Shown here: positions 32,943 through 41,387 of the stretch, in pieces | How positions within the stretch are numbered: position 1 is the stretch's first letter | Layout of the letters: every line of letters begins with the position of its first letter | NCBI GenBank assembly: GCA_049968515.1 | Contig: JBMFQR010000001.1 | Coordinates: 55,152 to 119,151, forward strand | DNA: 64,000 bases | Reading direction: 5' to 3' | Source: JAOACQ01 sp049968515 | GTDB taxonomy: Bacteria > Spirochaetota > Brevinematia > Brevinematales > JAOACQ01 | The notes under the pieces: model-generated | What the model was told of the DNA's origin: nothing | The model's database searches: none | What the model saw: only the letters and a program-made list of their open reading frames with translations | Program-made: the position numbers and the translations under genes

Positions 32943-35078
32943 ATGAATTTAATTGCTGATGCTTTGACAGTTTTCGGTAGTAGATTTGGGATTGGAATCA
33001 ATCCAGCTAAAAGGGAATGTTATCTCATAAAGGCTGATGATATTAAGGCCTTTCCATTTGAACTTGAAGCAGGCATTGAAGTTAATGGGAAGAGGATTTA
33101 TCTACCACTTTCATCAGATAAGGAGAATTTTTACTTTCATGATCAAAAGCTAACTCCAACTACAATGCAATTGAGTGGTATAGATCCTGATAGTGGGCTT
33201 CATCTTAAACTTAGCTTTATGATACCTTTCAGACCTAAAGATGTTTACTTTTCTACAATACCGGTTATATATATAAAGCTAAAGCTTGAGAAGCTTCCAA
33301 ACCCTTTTAGATGGTTTGGCGTTAAGATAACAAAGCTAGAGGGTAAGATATTTTTAAGATTTAAGTCTAAAAAGTTCAACTATGAATATGATAAGGATAA
33401 GAAAGAGGTATTGCTTTCCTATGAGCACATAATAAAAAGACCCCCAAAAGTAGAGGGAGGAGTTCTTGCACAGCTAAGCACACCTATCGAAGAAAAAAGA
33501 AAAAGTACTGACAGGATTGCAATACTGGAAGGTGATTATAGTGATGGAGAGTTTTACAGACATTTTGACATTAACTCTGATGGTGAGATATTAATTTGCT
33601 GGGCAAACTATGAGTCTCCAATTTTGAGTGTAAAAGGAAAGCTCTGTGAGTTTAAATATACTGAAAGTTTCAGAGATGTTCAGGATGTTGTAAAATGGGG
33701 AAAAGAGAATTATAGAGAGGTTTTAAAGAATTCCAATAATGTAGATAATATCTTTCTTTCTCATAATCTTGGGGTTTCGGTGAGCAATTTAATGTCTATG
33801 ACATTGCATTCCTGGCTTTACGATAGCTGGTATGTAAGACTTGATGATGAAAAGGATTGGTATTCTGTCTGGGAAGGTTCATGCTTCTTCCATTCCACAA
33901 TTGATGTTGAGTACACTCAATCGCCTTTTTATCTTTCAGTCTGGCCTGAATTGCTTGAGCTGGAACTTGATGAGTGGCCTCTTTATGCAAAGGATGGAGA
34001 GATAGCCATTGGCGATAGAGGTAAGGGGAGTTTATTTCTTTCCCATGATATGGGATTGTTTGCAAATGCTGATAGACACTTCTACCCCCATGAAATGGAA
34101 GTTGAAGAAAATGCAAATTATATCCTTATGGCTTATGCACACTGGAGAAGAACAGGAAATGATGGTATTATAAGAAAGCATTTTCAACTTATCAAAAAGC
34201 TTATGGATTTTATTTTAGCCTGTGATACCACCGGCAATGGAATAGTGGATTTATGCTGTGCAAATACAATTGACGATGCTTCTCCGGCTGTTCAATTTGG
34301 GAAGGAGCAGATTTATCTTGCTGTTAAGTCAATGGCGGCTGTTCTATGCGGAATTGAAATTCTTGCTTATACTTCAAAAGAAAATCTAAGTAAATACAAA
34401 ACTTTTGTGAGTAGGGCAAAGAATACTATAGAGAAAGAGGGCTGGAAGGATGATCACTACATAGTATCTCTTACGAAATCTGCAGATGGTCTTGTGGATC
34501 CCTGGAGCGGGAAGAAGCTTTCGGGTGAACTTGAAGGGTGGGATGCCTATCATATCTATACAGAAAATGGACTTGCACTTCTTGAGATGGTGGGTAAAAG
34601 AATAGGTTTGAGTGAGAAGCGAATAAAAGAAGATATACTTAATGCTGTAAAAAATACTTTTACAAAATATGGTTGTAGGCACAGTAGCTATATTCATAAT
34701 GTCCGTGATTCTGAAGTCAGAATTGGGCTGGCAAGCAGTTCGAATAAGGTTGGCTGGATTTCAATGAACATGCTGAGAGATATTGTTGCCTGTTACTATG
34801 GCATCGATTTGTTTTATCTTGCTGAGAATTACTGGGACTGGCAGCTTACTACAAACTCACAGGATATCTATCTTTTTTTTGAAACTTTTTATGGAAATAA
34901 CCTGAATCTTTATCCGAGGGGACTTGCTGTGTTTGGTTATATGGAGGCAATAGCTGGTTTTAGCTGTGATCGTGTAAATGGTAGGAAGTCAAGCAAGCCA
35001 ATAAGAAGAAACATTGAAATACCTATATTTATGTTTGCTGACTGGAGGGAAGGTAAAGTTTTAAAGATAAAAACATAA
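32943..35078 (+). CDS. Probable alpha/alpha-barrel glycosidase, family uncertain
   Basis: A 711-residue protein with no signal peptide, so it probably acts in the cytoplasm on xylanase products taken up by the cell. The N-terminal 280 residues are beta-rich; the rest looks like a helical (alpha/alpha)6 barrel, with SHDMGLFANADRHFYP, EVEENANYILMAYAHWRRTG and LNLYPRGLAVFGYMEAIAG. The SHDMG and YPRG segments recall GH52 beta-xylosidases, while the VEE-N-ILM pattern recalls DUF4965-type enzymes. I cannot decide between these or a new family. GGTGGG precedes the start. Co-transcription with the GH10 xylanase supports a beta-xylosidase or related role. Confidence 0.72.
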   Translation: MNLIADALTVFGSRFGIGINPAKRECYLIKADDIKAFPFELEAGIEVNGKRIYLPLSSDKENFYFHDQKLTPTTMQLSGIDPDSGLHLKLSFMIPFRPKDVYFSTIPVIYIKLKLEKLPNPFRWFGVKITKLEGKIFLRFKSKKFNYEYDKDKKEVLLSYEHIIKRPPKVEGGVLAQLSTPIEEKRKSTDRIAILEGDYSDGEFYRHFDINSDGEILICWANYESPILSVKGKLCEFKYTESFRDVQDVVKWGKENYREVLKNSNNVDNIFLSHNLGVSVSNLMSMTLHSWLYDSWYVRLDDEKDWYSVWEGSCFFHSTIDVEYTQSPFYLSVWPELLELELDEWPLYAKDGEIAIGDRGKGSLFLSHDMGLFANADRHFYPHEMEVEENANYILMAYAHWRRTGNDGIIRKHFQLIKKLMDFILACDTTGNGIVDLCCANTIDDASPAVQFGKEQIYLAVKSMAAVLCGIEILAYTSKENLSKYKTFVSRAKNTIEKEGWKDDHYIVSLTKSADGLVDPWSGKKLSGELEGWDAYHIYTENGLALLEMVGKRIGLSEKRIKEDILNAVKNTFTKYGCRHSSYIHNVRDSEVRIGLASSSNKVGWISMNMLRDIVACYYGIDLFYLAENYWDWQLTTNSQDIYLFFETFYGNNLNLYPRGLAVFGYMEAIAGFSCDRVNGRKSSKPIRRNIEIPIFMFADWREGKVLKIKT

Positions 35079-35106
35079 AGGGTTGCCAGAGGCAACCCTT
35101 TATTTT
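35077..35106 (+). terminator. Terminator between the xylan operon and flaB
   Basis: An 11-bp perfect stem (35077-35087 with 35091-35101, loop AGA) followed by TATTTT on the plus strand and preceded by ATAAA. It can end both the plus-strand xylan operon and the convergent flaB transcript. Confidence 0.85.
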
Positions 35107-35108
35107 CT

Positions 35109-35981
35109 TTACCTTAATAGCTGTAACATCAGCTGGGGTTTCTGATTTGCCTGGGCAAGCATTCCGGTGGCAGCCTGCGTGAGTATCTGTGTTCTGACGA
35201 ATCTTGTCATCTCTTCTGCCATATCTGTGTCTCTTATTCTTGATTCAGCTGCCTGCATATTTTCATATCCGACAAGCAATCCTATTGCTGCCTTCTCAAG
35301 CCTGTTTTGATATGCTCCCATATCTGCCCTCTGCTTTGATACCTTCATAAGAGCAAGGTCAATCATACCAATTGCCATATTTGCTTTGTCCGGCGTACTT
35401 AAGCTTATGAATGAGGCGCTTTCTGCATTTCCTACAGGCGATTTGAGTCCGAGTCCCTGAGAGTTCATTGTTCCAATGTAGAGTCTTTCTCTCTGATCCA
35501 TGTTTGCACCAATGTGCAGCCACATACTTGCTGTTACATTGTTTTCACCCGTAAATCTTGCAAATCTTCCAGTGAGAAGGTTCATTCCGTTGAATTGAGC
35601 ATGCGATGCAATTCTGTCGATTTCGTCGATTAGCTCTGAGACCTCGACCTGAATTTGCATTCTGTCTTCAGTGCTGTAGATACCGTTGGCAGCTTGAATG
35701 GCAAGCTCTCTTAACCTCTGGAGTATGGTGTGAGTTTCTTCAAGGTAACCCTCTGCAGTTTGAATTAATGAGATACCATCCATTACGTTCTGGTTTGCCC
35801 TTCTTAGACCCAGAATCTGGCTTCTCATCTTTTCTGAGACAGCAAGACCCGATGCGTCATCACCGGCTCTGTTGATCCTCATACCAGAGGAAAGCTTTTC
35901 AATGTCCTTATCACCATCCCGGCTGTTGATCTGAAGTTGTCGGTGGGTAAAGATAGCACTGATGTTGTGGTTGATGATCAT
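35109..35981 (-). CDS. flaB: Periplasmic flagellar filament protein FlaB (flagellin)
   Basis: A 290-residue flagellin of spirochaete FlaB form: MIINHNISAIFTHRQLQ at the start, INRAGDDASGLAVSEKMRSQ, the conserved ASMWLHIGANMDQRERLYIG region, and the C-terminal RIRDTDMAEEMTRFVRTQIL with QAATGMLAQANQ. It has both D0/D1 ends and almost no variable centre, as in FlaB core proteins. No signal peptide is present; it is exported by the flagellar type III system into periplasmic filaments. AAGGAGG precedes the start. The leader carries a CsrA-like hairpin and a sigma-28-type promoter, and a terminator follows the gene. Confidence 0.97.
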   Translation of the reverse strand: MIINHNISAIFTHRQLQINSRDGDKDIEKLSSGMRINRAGDDASGLAVSEKMRSQILGLRRANQNVMDGISLIQTAEGYLEETHTILQRLRELAIQAANGIYSTEDRMQIQVEVSELIDEIDRIASHAQFNGMNLLTGRFARFTGENNVTASMWLHIGANMDQRERLYIGTMNSQGLGLKSPVGNAESASFISLSTPDKANMAIGMIDLALMKVSKQRADMGAYQNRLEKAAIGLLVGYENMQAAESRIRDTDMAEEMTRFVRTQILTQAATGMLAQANQKPQLMLQLLR

Positions 35982-36000
35982 AAAATCCTCCTTGATTTTT

Positions 36001-36024
36001 AAGCAAAACTTCCCTGTTTTGCTT
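36001..36024 (-). promoter_or_regulatory. CsrA-like binding hairpin in the flaB leader
   Basis: A perfect 9-bp stem (36001-36009 with 36016-36024) whose loop on the transcript reads AGGGAA. With the closing bases it gives ACAGGGAAGU, nine of ten matches to the CsrA consensus core ACARGGAUGU. A second GGA lies in the flaB ribosome site AAGGAGG just downstream. Two such sites, one in a hairpin and one over the ribosome site, are the known layout of Bacillus hag. Confidence 0.6.
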
Positions 36025-36035
36025 TCTTAGTATTA

Positions 36036-36062
36036 GATTCGGAAGAAGACAAATTTCATTTA
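36036..36062 (-). promoter_or_regulatory. Sigma-28 (FliA) type promoter of flaB
   Basis: On the minus strand TAAA (36062-36059), 15 bases, then TCCGAATC (36043-36036), compared with TAAA-N15-GCCGATAA. Five of eight -10 bases match, including CCGA. The gap 35982-36147 otherwise holds only the leader hairpin and the moxR ribosome site. Confidence 0.6.
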
Positions 36063-36147
36063 GATTTTTTGACGATTTTTTCAAAAAATTGATTAAATCA
36101 CCTTTCCTTTTTATTATATTTAACAATTGAATAATAAGGGGAGAAAA

Positions 36148-37113
36148 ATGATTGAATTTGCTGAAATTCAGGTTGTTACAGAGAAACTGATTGCAAACAT
36201 AGAAAAGGTTATAGTCGGTAAAAGAAATATCATTGAAAAAGCCCTCGTTGCATTATATTGTGGGGGGCACATCCTTCTTGAGGATGTCCCCGGTATTGGT
36301 AAAACAATGCTTGCAAGGTCTATAGCTAAGTCCATAGATGCTACCTTTAAAAGAATTCAAGGTACTCCTGATCTACTCCCTGTTGATATTCTTGGTGTTT
36401 CAATTTATAATCCTGAGAATAAAAAGTTTGAATACAGAAAGGGCCCGATTTTTTCAAATGTTTTGCTTGTGGATGAAATAAACAGGGCTACACCGAAAAC
36501 TCAGTCAGCATTGCTTGAGGCAATGGGAGAGGGACAGATTTCGATTGAAGGAATGTCTGTACCACTTCCAAAACCCTTTCTTGTGATAGCGACACAGAAC
36601 CCGATCGAGTTTGAGGGCACATTCCCTTTGCCTGAGGCACAAATGGATAGATTTTTTGTTAACCTGACAATAGGTTATCCGGAGGAGAAAGAGGAAGAGG
36701 AGATAATATTGAGACAGAATGAGTCCCACCCTATAAATTTTTTAAAACCAGTTATAGGAATAGAAACACTACTTGAAATCCAGTCCTTAATTCCATCTGT
36801 CCATGTTGATGATTCACTAAGGGAGTATATAGTAAAGATTGTACAGTCAACACGAAATGATCCAAATCTAAATCTTGGTTCTTCCCCGAGAGGCAGCATT
36901 TCACTATATAAGGCAACTCAGGCTTATGCCGCAATGAATGGCAGGGACTATGTTATTCCAGAAGATATAAAGACTATGGCAAGAGAGGTTTTAAGACACA
37001 GGATGATAATCAAATCAGAGGCCAGACTCAAGAAATTGAATCCAGATTCTATAATAGAAAGGGTGTTGACTTCTCTGCCTGTTCCTCTTGAGGCTAAAAA
37101 AGAGGAAGAGTAA
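36148..37113 (+). CDS. MoxR-family AAA+ ATPase
   Basis: A 321-residue cytoplasmic AAA+ ATPase. Walker A is EDVPGIGKTMLARSI (about 47-61), Walker B LLVDEINRATPKTQSALLEAM (about 108-128), followed by the sensor 1 segment FLVIATQNPIEFEGTFPLPE and sensor 2 near the C-terminus. MoxR proteins act as chaperones that insert cofactors or assemble complexes, often with DUF58 and VWA partners. The start at 36148 follows GGGGAG; the frame opens earlier at a TTG without a ribosome site. Its stop overlaps the start of the DUF58 gene (TAATG), so the two are coupled. Confidence 0.93.
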   Translation: MIEFAEIQVVTEKLIANIEKVIVGKRNIIEKALVALYCGGHILLEDVPGIGKTMLARSIAKSIDATFKRIQGTPDLLPVDILGVSIYNPENKKFEYRKGPIFSNVLLVDEINRATPKTQSALLEAMGEGQISIEGMSVPLPKPFLVIATQNPIEFEGTFPLPEAQMDRFFVNLTIGYPEEKEEEEIILRQNESHPINFLKPVIGIETLLEIQSLIPSVHVDDSLREYIVKIVQSTRNDPNLNLGSSPRGSISLYKATQAYAAMNGRDYVIPEDIKTMAREVLRHRMIIKSEARLKKLNPDSIIERVLTSLPVPLEAKKEEE

Positions 37114-38291
37114 TGTCGGTTGGAAGATATTTTTTTGTATCTTTAGTTTTGCTCGCGTGCTTTTTGTTTATTGATTTTCCTGCTGCAAAGATAATCACTT
37201 ATGGAGTATTTGTTTACATCTTGCTTAATTATCTTTATTATAAATTTGTCTATCATAAGCTGAATATAGAAAGAGGAAATAAGGATTTTTACCTTTTTTC
37301 CGGAATTTCTGAACTTGCAGTAGTAAAAGTTATAAACCTGCTTCCATTCCCTGTTCATGCATTGATTGTGAACGATCAATCAGATCTTTCAATTTCTGTA
37401 AGACAGGTCTACTCTTTTCTAATATCTTTAAATGTAAAGGAAACGAAAGAATTAACCTATGCGGTCTGTGGAAAGAAGCGTGGACTTTACAGGGTTGGTC
37501 CCACCATTATTAAATTCAGTGATTTTTGTGGAATTTTTTCATTTGAGGTAGAGCTTGACACAAAAAAAGAGATAATAGTATTTCCCACAATATATCCATT
37601 TTATGAGCTACCATACAAAAGCCTTCAGCCACAGGGAAATTTTAAAAATAAACTTCCTATTTATGAAGATGTATCAATGATAAAAGGTGTAAAGGAATAC
37701 CAGCCGGGTGATGAACTGAAAAGGATAAACTGGAAGCTTTCAGCCAGACTGAACAAAATACTTGTTAATACCTACCTTCATTCTGTTTCACTTGATAGCT
37801 ATATAGTATTAAATCTATTCAGGGATGATTATGAATTTAAAGAGGGTTTGTTTTATTCAGAAAGGGCGATTGAAATAGCGGCTTCTCTGGCCTATTATCT
37901 TAATGCTAAAAAGCAGAAATTTGGTTTTGTTACCAACTGCAGGATTGATGAGGAGGAAAAAATCTTAAATATCCCCATTGCTTCTGGCAGCGATCATCTC
38001 ATTTCAATTATAAGCCAGCTTGCTTTGGTTTCTCAAGCAAAAACTCTTGCTTTTAATATGACCCTTGAACAATTGAACTCTTTGAAATGGGGAATTTCTA
38101 TTTATGTTATTTCTCCAGTGATTAAGGAAGAGCTAATTTATGAATTGCTTGATTTATACAAACTGGGGTATTCGATTTCAATTTTTACTGTTGGACCTAA
38201 AATTGATAGGAGCCTTGGATTGAAAGACATTGGTTTTTTAACCTATTATTTAGAGGTGGAGAATCAGATTATAAATATGTTGCCGGTTTAA
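37113..38291 (+). CDS. DUF58 domain protein
   Basis: A 392-residue protein with two N-terminal membrane helices (about 5-45) and a C-terminal DUF58/VWA-like domain. The family signature is visible as GVKEYQPGDELKRINWKLSA near residues 190-210. DUF58 proteins occur beside MoxR ATPases and are thought to be their substrates or partners in envelope processes; the molecular job is unknown. It starts within the moxR stop and is followed after 9 bases by the membrane protein with a DUF4129-like tail, completing the usual three-gene set. Confidence 0.88.
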   Translation: MSVGRYFFVSLVLLACFLFIDFPAAKIITYGVFVYILLNYLYYKFVYHKLNIERGNKDFYLFSGISELAVVKVINLLPFPVHALIVNDQSDLSISVRQVYSFLISLNVKETKELTYAVCGKKRGLYRVGPTIIKFSDFCGIFSFEVELDTKKEIIVFPTIYPFYELPYKSLQPQGNFKNKLPIYEDVSMIKGVKEYQPGDELKRINWKLSARLNKILVNTYLHSVSLDSYIVLNLFRDDYEFKEGLFYSERAIEIAASLAYYLNAKKQKFGFVTNCRIDEEEKILNIPIASGSDHLISIISQLALVSQAKTLAFNMTLEQLNSLKWGISIYVISPVIKEELIYELLDLYKLGYSISIFTVGPKIDRSLGLKDIGFLTYYLEVENQIINMLPV

Positions 38292-38300
38292 GGACTGAAT

Positions 38301-39794
38301 ATGTTTCAAATGAGTAAAAGGTATTTTTGTTTTTTTATCTATATCTTTTCAGTTTCATTTGGAGCAATGCTTTCCTATATTTTTTTTAGCTTTTTAATGC
38401 CTTTGCCGGTAGAGGTTTATTTGCTCATTCCTTTTTCTTATTTAGTTGTTGGATTTATTATTTATCTTTTTTTATCTTTTAAAATTTTTGATTTTTTAAG
38501 GGTTTTACTGGCAACTCTTTCCTTTGTAATATTTCTTGGTGCCGAGATTTTTATTTATAATAAAATCAGAAAAATAAGTATTGGCAGGCTGGATTATATT
38601 TATACTTTTTCATCTGGAGTTGTCTTTTTTTTGGTGGATTTTTTGCTTTCAACGTTTATTTATGACAGGTTTAAAAAAATTGATATGGTTATTGAAAATG
38701 AGGCAATGTTTGAGAGCAGGAGTAAATACATCCAGTGGGTAAATGATGAGTATGGTGAAAGGATGGATAGACTTGAGCCGGGATGGTTCGTCAGATTGGC
38801 TTCAAATTTACTTGTTGTTTTTCTTCTGGCGGCATTTCTTTCAGTAGCAAAAAATAACTTCAACAGGGCTTTTCTATCAATTGCTTTACTCCTTTTTGTT
38901 TTTTCTTCGGTGGGTATCTATCTTATTCTCTATCAGTATTCTTCTGTAATGAAGTGGAGATTTCTTGGTTTCAGGGTGAAAAAGGATGTTATTTCAAACT
39001 GGAATAGGCTTATTGGGGTATTTTTGATAATTCTTTTTGTAATTCCTCTTTTAATACCATGGAATTTTACTGTCTTCAGGCTTAATTTTCTTACAGATTT
39101 TTTAAAAAGCCTTTTCCCTGTTATTTTCAGGGTCAGTGAGGAAACTGCGAGGGAAAGCGAGTTTTCTCTAAATCAGGGTAATATTACTGATAATAATGTC
39201 GCTGAAACAATGGAAAAGATTGTTAAGACTGCAAGGGATTTAATTATTTTACTAATTTTGACTTATTCTTTTTCTGTGGTTGTCGGTTTATTGTTGAAGC
39301 TAATATACAGAAATAAAAAGAAAATCCCTTTGATTGCAAGGTTTTTCATTTTTTGCTTTGATTCGCTTGTTTCTTTACTATTGAAAATCAGGGATTTTAT
39401 GAGATTGATTTTCGAGTTAGCCATTGACTTTTTCAGTAAAAGGAAAGAGAAAAAACCAGATGAAAAGCTTGTGAGGCATTTTTACACTTTTTTTGGAGAG
39501 TATAAAAAACTTCCTTCTGAAAAACAGAAAGAGATAGAGAGTATAATTAAGGAATTTATAAGACTTATTCAGGTTTCAAGCAGGTTTGTTCTGCCATATA
39601 CTTTCTATTTTGGTCCCAAGGAATATATGGATAAGGTTTCCGAGAAGGTTGAAGTTGCAAGAGAAGAGATAGATGAGGTTACTAACATTTTTAACGAAAG
39701 TAGATATAGTTTGCATTTGCTTTCTGATGAGAAAAAGCAGAAGTTTAGAAAGCTAATAGATTTAATAATTGAGAAAATCACGAGAATGTTTTAA
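38301..39794 (+). CDS. Membrane protein with DUF4129-like C-terminal domain
   Basis: A 497-residue inner-membrane protein. Five or more helices lie in the first 270 residues, another at about 310-335 and a charged cytoplasmic tail follows. The tail (about 400-490) contains YTFYFGPKEYMDKV and FNESRYSLHLLSDEKKQKF, which fit the DUF4129 pattern (TP-x-E-[YF] motif, then RYG-like strand). DUF4129 proteins usually complete moxR-DUF58 operons, and no transglutaminase domain is visible. AGGA precedes the ATG at 38301. Function in the family is unproven; a role in envelope assembly is inferred. Confidence 0.72.
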   Translation: MFQMSKRYFCFFIYIFSVSFGAMLSYIFFSFLMPLPVEVYLLIPFSYLVVGFIIYLFLSFKIFDFLRVLLATLSFVIFLGAEIFIYNKIRKISIGRLDYIYTFSSGVVFFLVDFLLSTFIYDRFKKIDMVIENEAMFESRSKYIQWVNDEYGERMDRLEPGWFVRLASNLLVVFLLAAFLSVAKNNFNRAFLSIALLLFVFSSVGIYLILYQYSSVMKWRFLGFRVKKDVISNWNRLIGVFLIILFVIPLLIPWNFTVFRLNFLTDFLKSLFPVIFRVSEETARESEFSLNQGNITDNNVAETMEKIVKTARDLIILLILTYSFSVVVGLLLKLIYRNKKKIPLIARFFIFCFDSLVSLLLKIRDFMRLIFELAIDFFSKRKEKKPDEKLVRHFYTFFGEYKKLPSEKQKEIESIIKEFIRLIQVSSRFVLPYTFYFGPKEYMDKVSEKVEVAREEIDEVTNIFNESRYSLHLLSDEKKQKFRKLIDLIIEKITRMF

Positions 39795-39825
39795 AATTTA
39801 TTATAAATAAAAGGCGGAGTGTAAG

Positions 39826-40764
39826 ATGAGACTTTCTATAATTATCCCGTGTTATAATGAAGAAGAGGTTATTGGAAAGACATATGAGAGATTGAAAGAT
39901 GTTGTAATGAAAAATAAGATAAAGGATTATGAATTTGTCTTTGTAAATGATGGCAGCATGGATAAGACGCTTGAGATACTTGCCAGTTTTGCGAAAGATA
40001 ATAAGAACGTAAAAGTCATTTCTTTCTCAAGAAATTTCGGGCATCAGGCAGCTGTCTCGGCAGGTATAAATGAATGCAGTGGTGATGTAGCTGTGATTAT
40101 TGATGCAGATTTACAGGATCCACCTGAAGTTATCCCAGAAATGATAGAACTATATCTTAAAGAGGACGCAAATGTGATTTATGGTGTCAGAAAGGAAAGG
40201 AAGGGGGAGAGCATCTTTAAGAAGTTGACAGCACATTGTTTTTACAGGGTTTTAAATATGCTTTCTGAGGTAGATATTCCTCTTGACACTGGTGATTTCA
40301 GGCTTATTGATAGAAAGGTGATAGACACATTTAAGAATATGCCAGAAAGGAACAAATTTATAAGAGGGATGATTAGCTGGGTAGGTTTTAAGCAAATTCC
40401 TTTTTATTATACGAGGGATCCGAGACTGGCTGGAAAGACAAAATATCCTCTTGCTAAAATGATAAAATTTGCTATGACTGGAATATTGTATTTTTCAAAA
40501 AAGCCTTTGAAAATTGCGATGAACCTCGGGTTTTTTTCAATACTCATAGGGCTTTTTCTAAGTATATATACGTTTGTTGCACATTTTTCTGGTATTGTTA
40601 TGACAGTTCCGGGATGGGCTTCTACAATAATTACTGTGGTTTTCTTTGGAGGGGTGCAGTTGTTAACAATTGGTGTTCTCGGTGAATATATAGGAAACAT
40701 CTTCGATGAGGTAAAAAAAAGGCCAGAATACATTATAGATAAAAAGTTAAATTTTGAGAAGTGA
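39826..40764 (+). CDS. GT2 glycosyltransferase, GtrB/DPM type
   Basis: A 312-residue membrane glycosyltransferase that moves a sugar from a nucleotide donor to polyprenyl phosphate at the inner face of the cytoplasmic membrane. The GT-A domain shows SIIIPCYNEEEVIGKTYERL, FVNDGSMDKTLE, the metal site DADLQDPPEVIPEMI and acceptor region DTGDFRLIDRKV. Two C-terminal helices (about 228-250 and 262-285) complete the GtrB/ArnC plan. GGAG precedes the start. Two small unknown membrane-protein genes follow closely (5-base gap, then a 4-base overlap), which may modify or use the lipid-linked sugar. Confidence 0.9.
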   Translation: MRLSIIIPCYNEEEVIGKTYERLKDVVMKNKIKDYEFVFVNDGSMDKTLEILASFAKDNKNVKVISFSRNFGHQAAVSAGINECSGDVAVIIDADLQDPPEVIPEMIELYLKEDANVIYGVRKERKGESIFKKLTAHCFYRVLNMLSEVDIPLDTGDFRLIDRKVIDTFKNMPERNKFIRGMISWVGFKQIPFYYTRDPRLAGKTKYPLAKMIKFAMTGILYFSKKPLKIAMNLGFFSILIGLFLSIYTFVAHFSGIVMTVPGWASTIITVVFFGGVQLLTIGVLGEYIGNIFDEVKKRPEYIIDKKLNFEK

Positions 40765-40769
40765 TTCTT

Positions 40770-41387
40770 ATGAAGAGGCTTAGATTCTTAATTATTTTTA
40801 TTTTGACTGCTATTTTGATTGTTTTTTTAATTTATCTTTTTCTCAGTTATGCCAAGAGCTTATTTATTAAAAAGAAATTAAACCTTGAAAATGAAATAGC
40901 GAGACTTAAAAGTGAGTATACATTTTTTAAATATCAGATTGATTCAATTAATGATGGTAAAGTTGCTTTTACCTTCTTTTTTCTTGACCAGGATGGTAAT
41001 ATTTTTACCAATGGCAGTCTTGTTCTTGATGGAAGTGATATTTTTCTTGAAAGCAGGGTTATATTTTTAAACCCTTCAAACTCAATTGTTTTTCCACTGC
41101 GTTTGTATAGCGAGTCTGTTTCTCCAGATAAGGGTTTTAACCTTACCAATTTTTATGCTAATAGAGAATTTCTATTTTATCCAGAAAAGAAAGAGATGGG
41201 AAGGTTTTTTGAAGCAATCTTTTCTTTCTATGTGCTTGGGGAGGGAAATATTGATAGATATAAGCATTTTGTGAAGTTTTACATGGATGTAGTCATCCAT
41301 TCCGGGCTACCTTTGCAGGAGGGGGATGTCTTTGAATGTGTCCTGCATCCCGGGGGGCAATTAGAGTTGAAAAGGAGTGAATTATGA
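40770..41387 (+). CDS. Single-pass membrane protein with periplasmic domain, unknown
   Basis: A 205-residue protein I do not recognise. One N-terminal helix (LRFLIIFILTAILIVFLIYL, about 3-25) is followed by a short coiled coil (KKKLNLENEIARLKSEYTFF) and a beta-rich domain. The start is taken at the ATG 40770; the frame also opens at a GTG in the end of the glycosyltransferase gene. Its stop overlaps the next gene's start (ATGA). The neighbour 41384-42241 has a similar plan (membrane part, coiled coil, beta domain with SxSxxxGxxL-like segments), so the two may be diverged paralogues or partners. Confidence 0.65.
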   Translation: MKRLRFLIIFILTAILIVFLIYLFLSYAKSLFIKKKLNLENEIARLKSEYTFFKYQIDSINDGKVAFTFFFLDQDGNIFTNGSLVLDGSDIFLESRVIFLNPSNSIVFPLRLYSESVSPDKGFNLTNFYANREFLFYPEKKEMGRFFEAIFSFYVLGEGNIDRYKHFVKFYMDVVIHSGLPLQEGDVFECVLHPGGQLELKRSEL

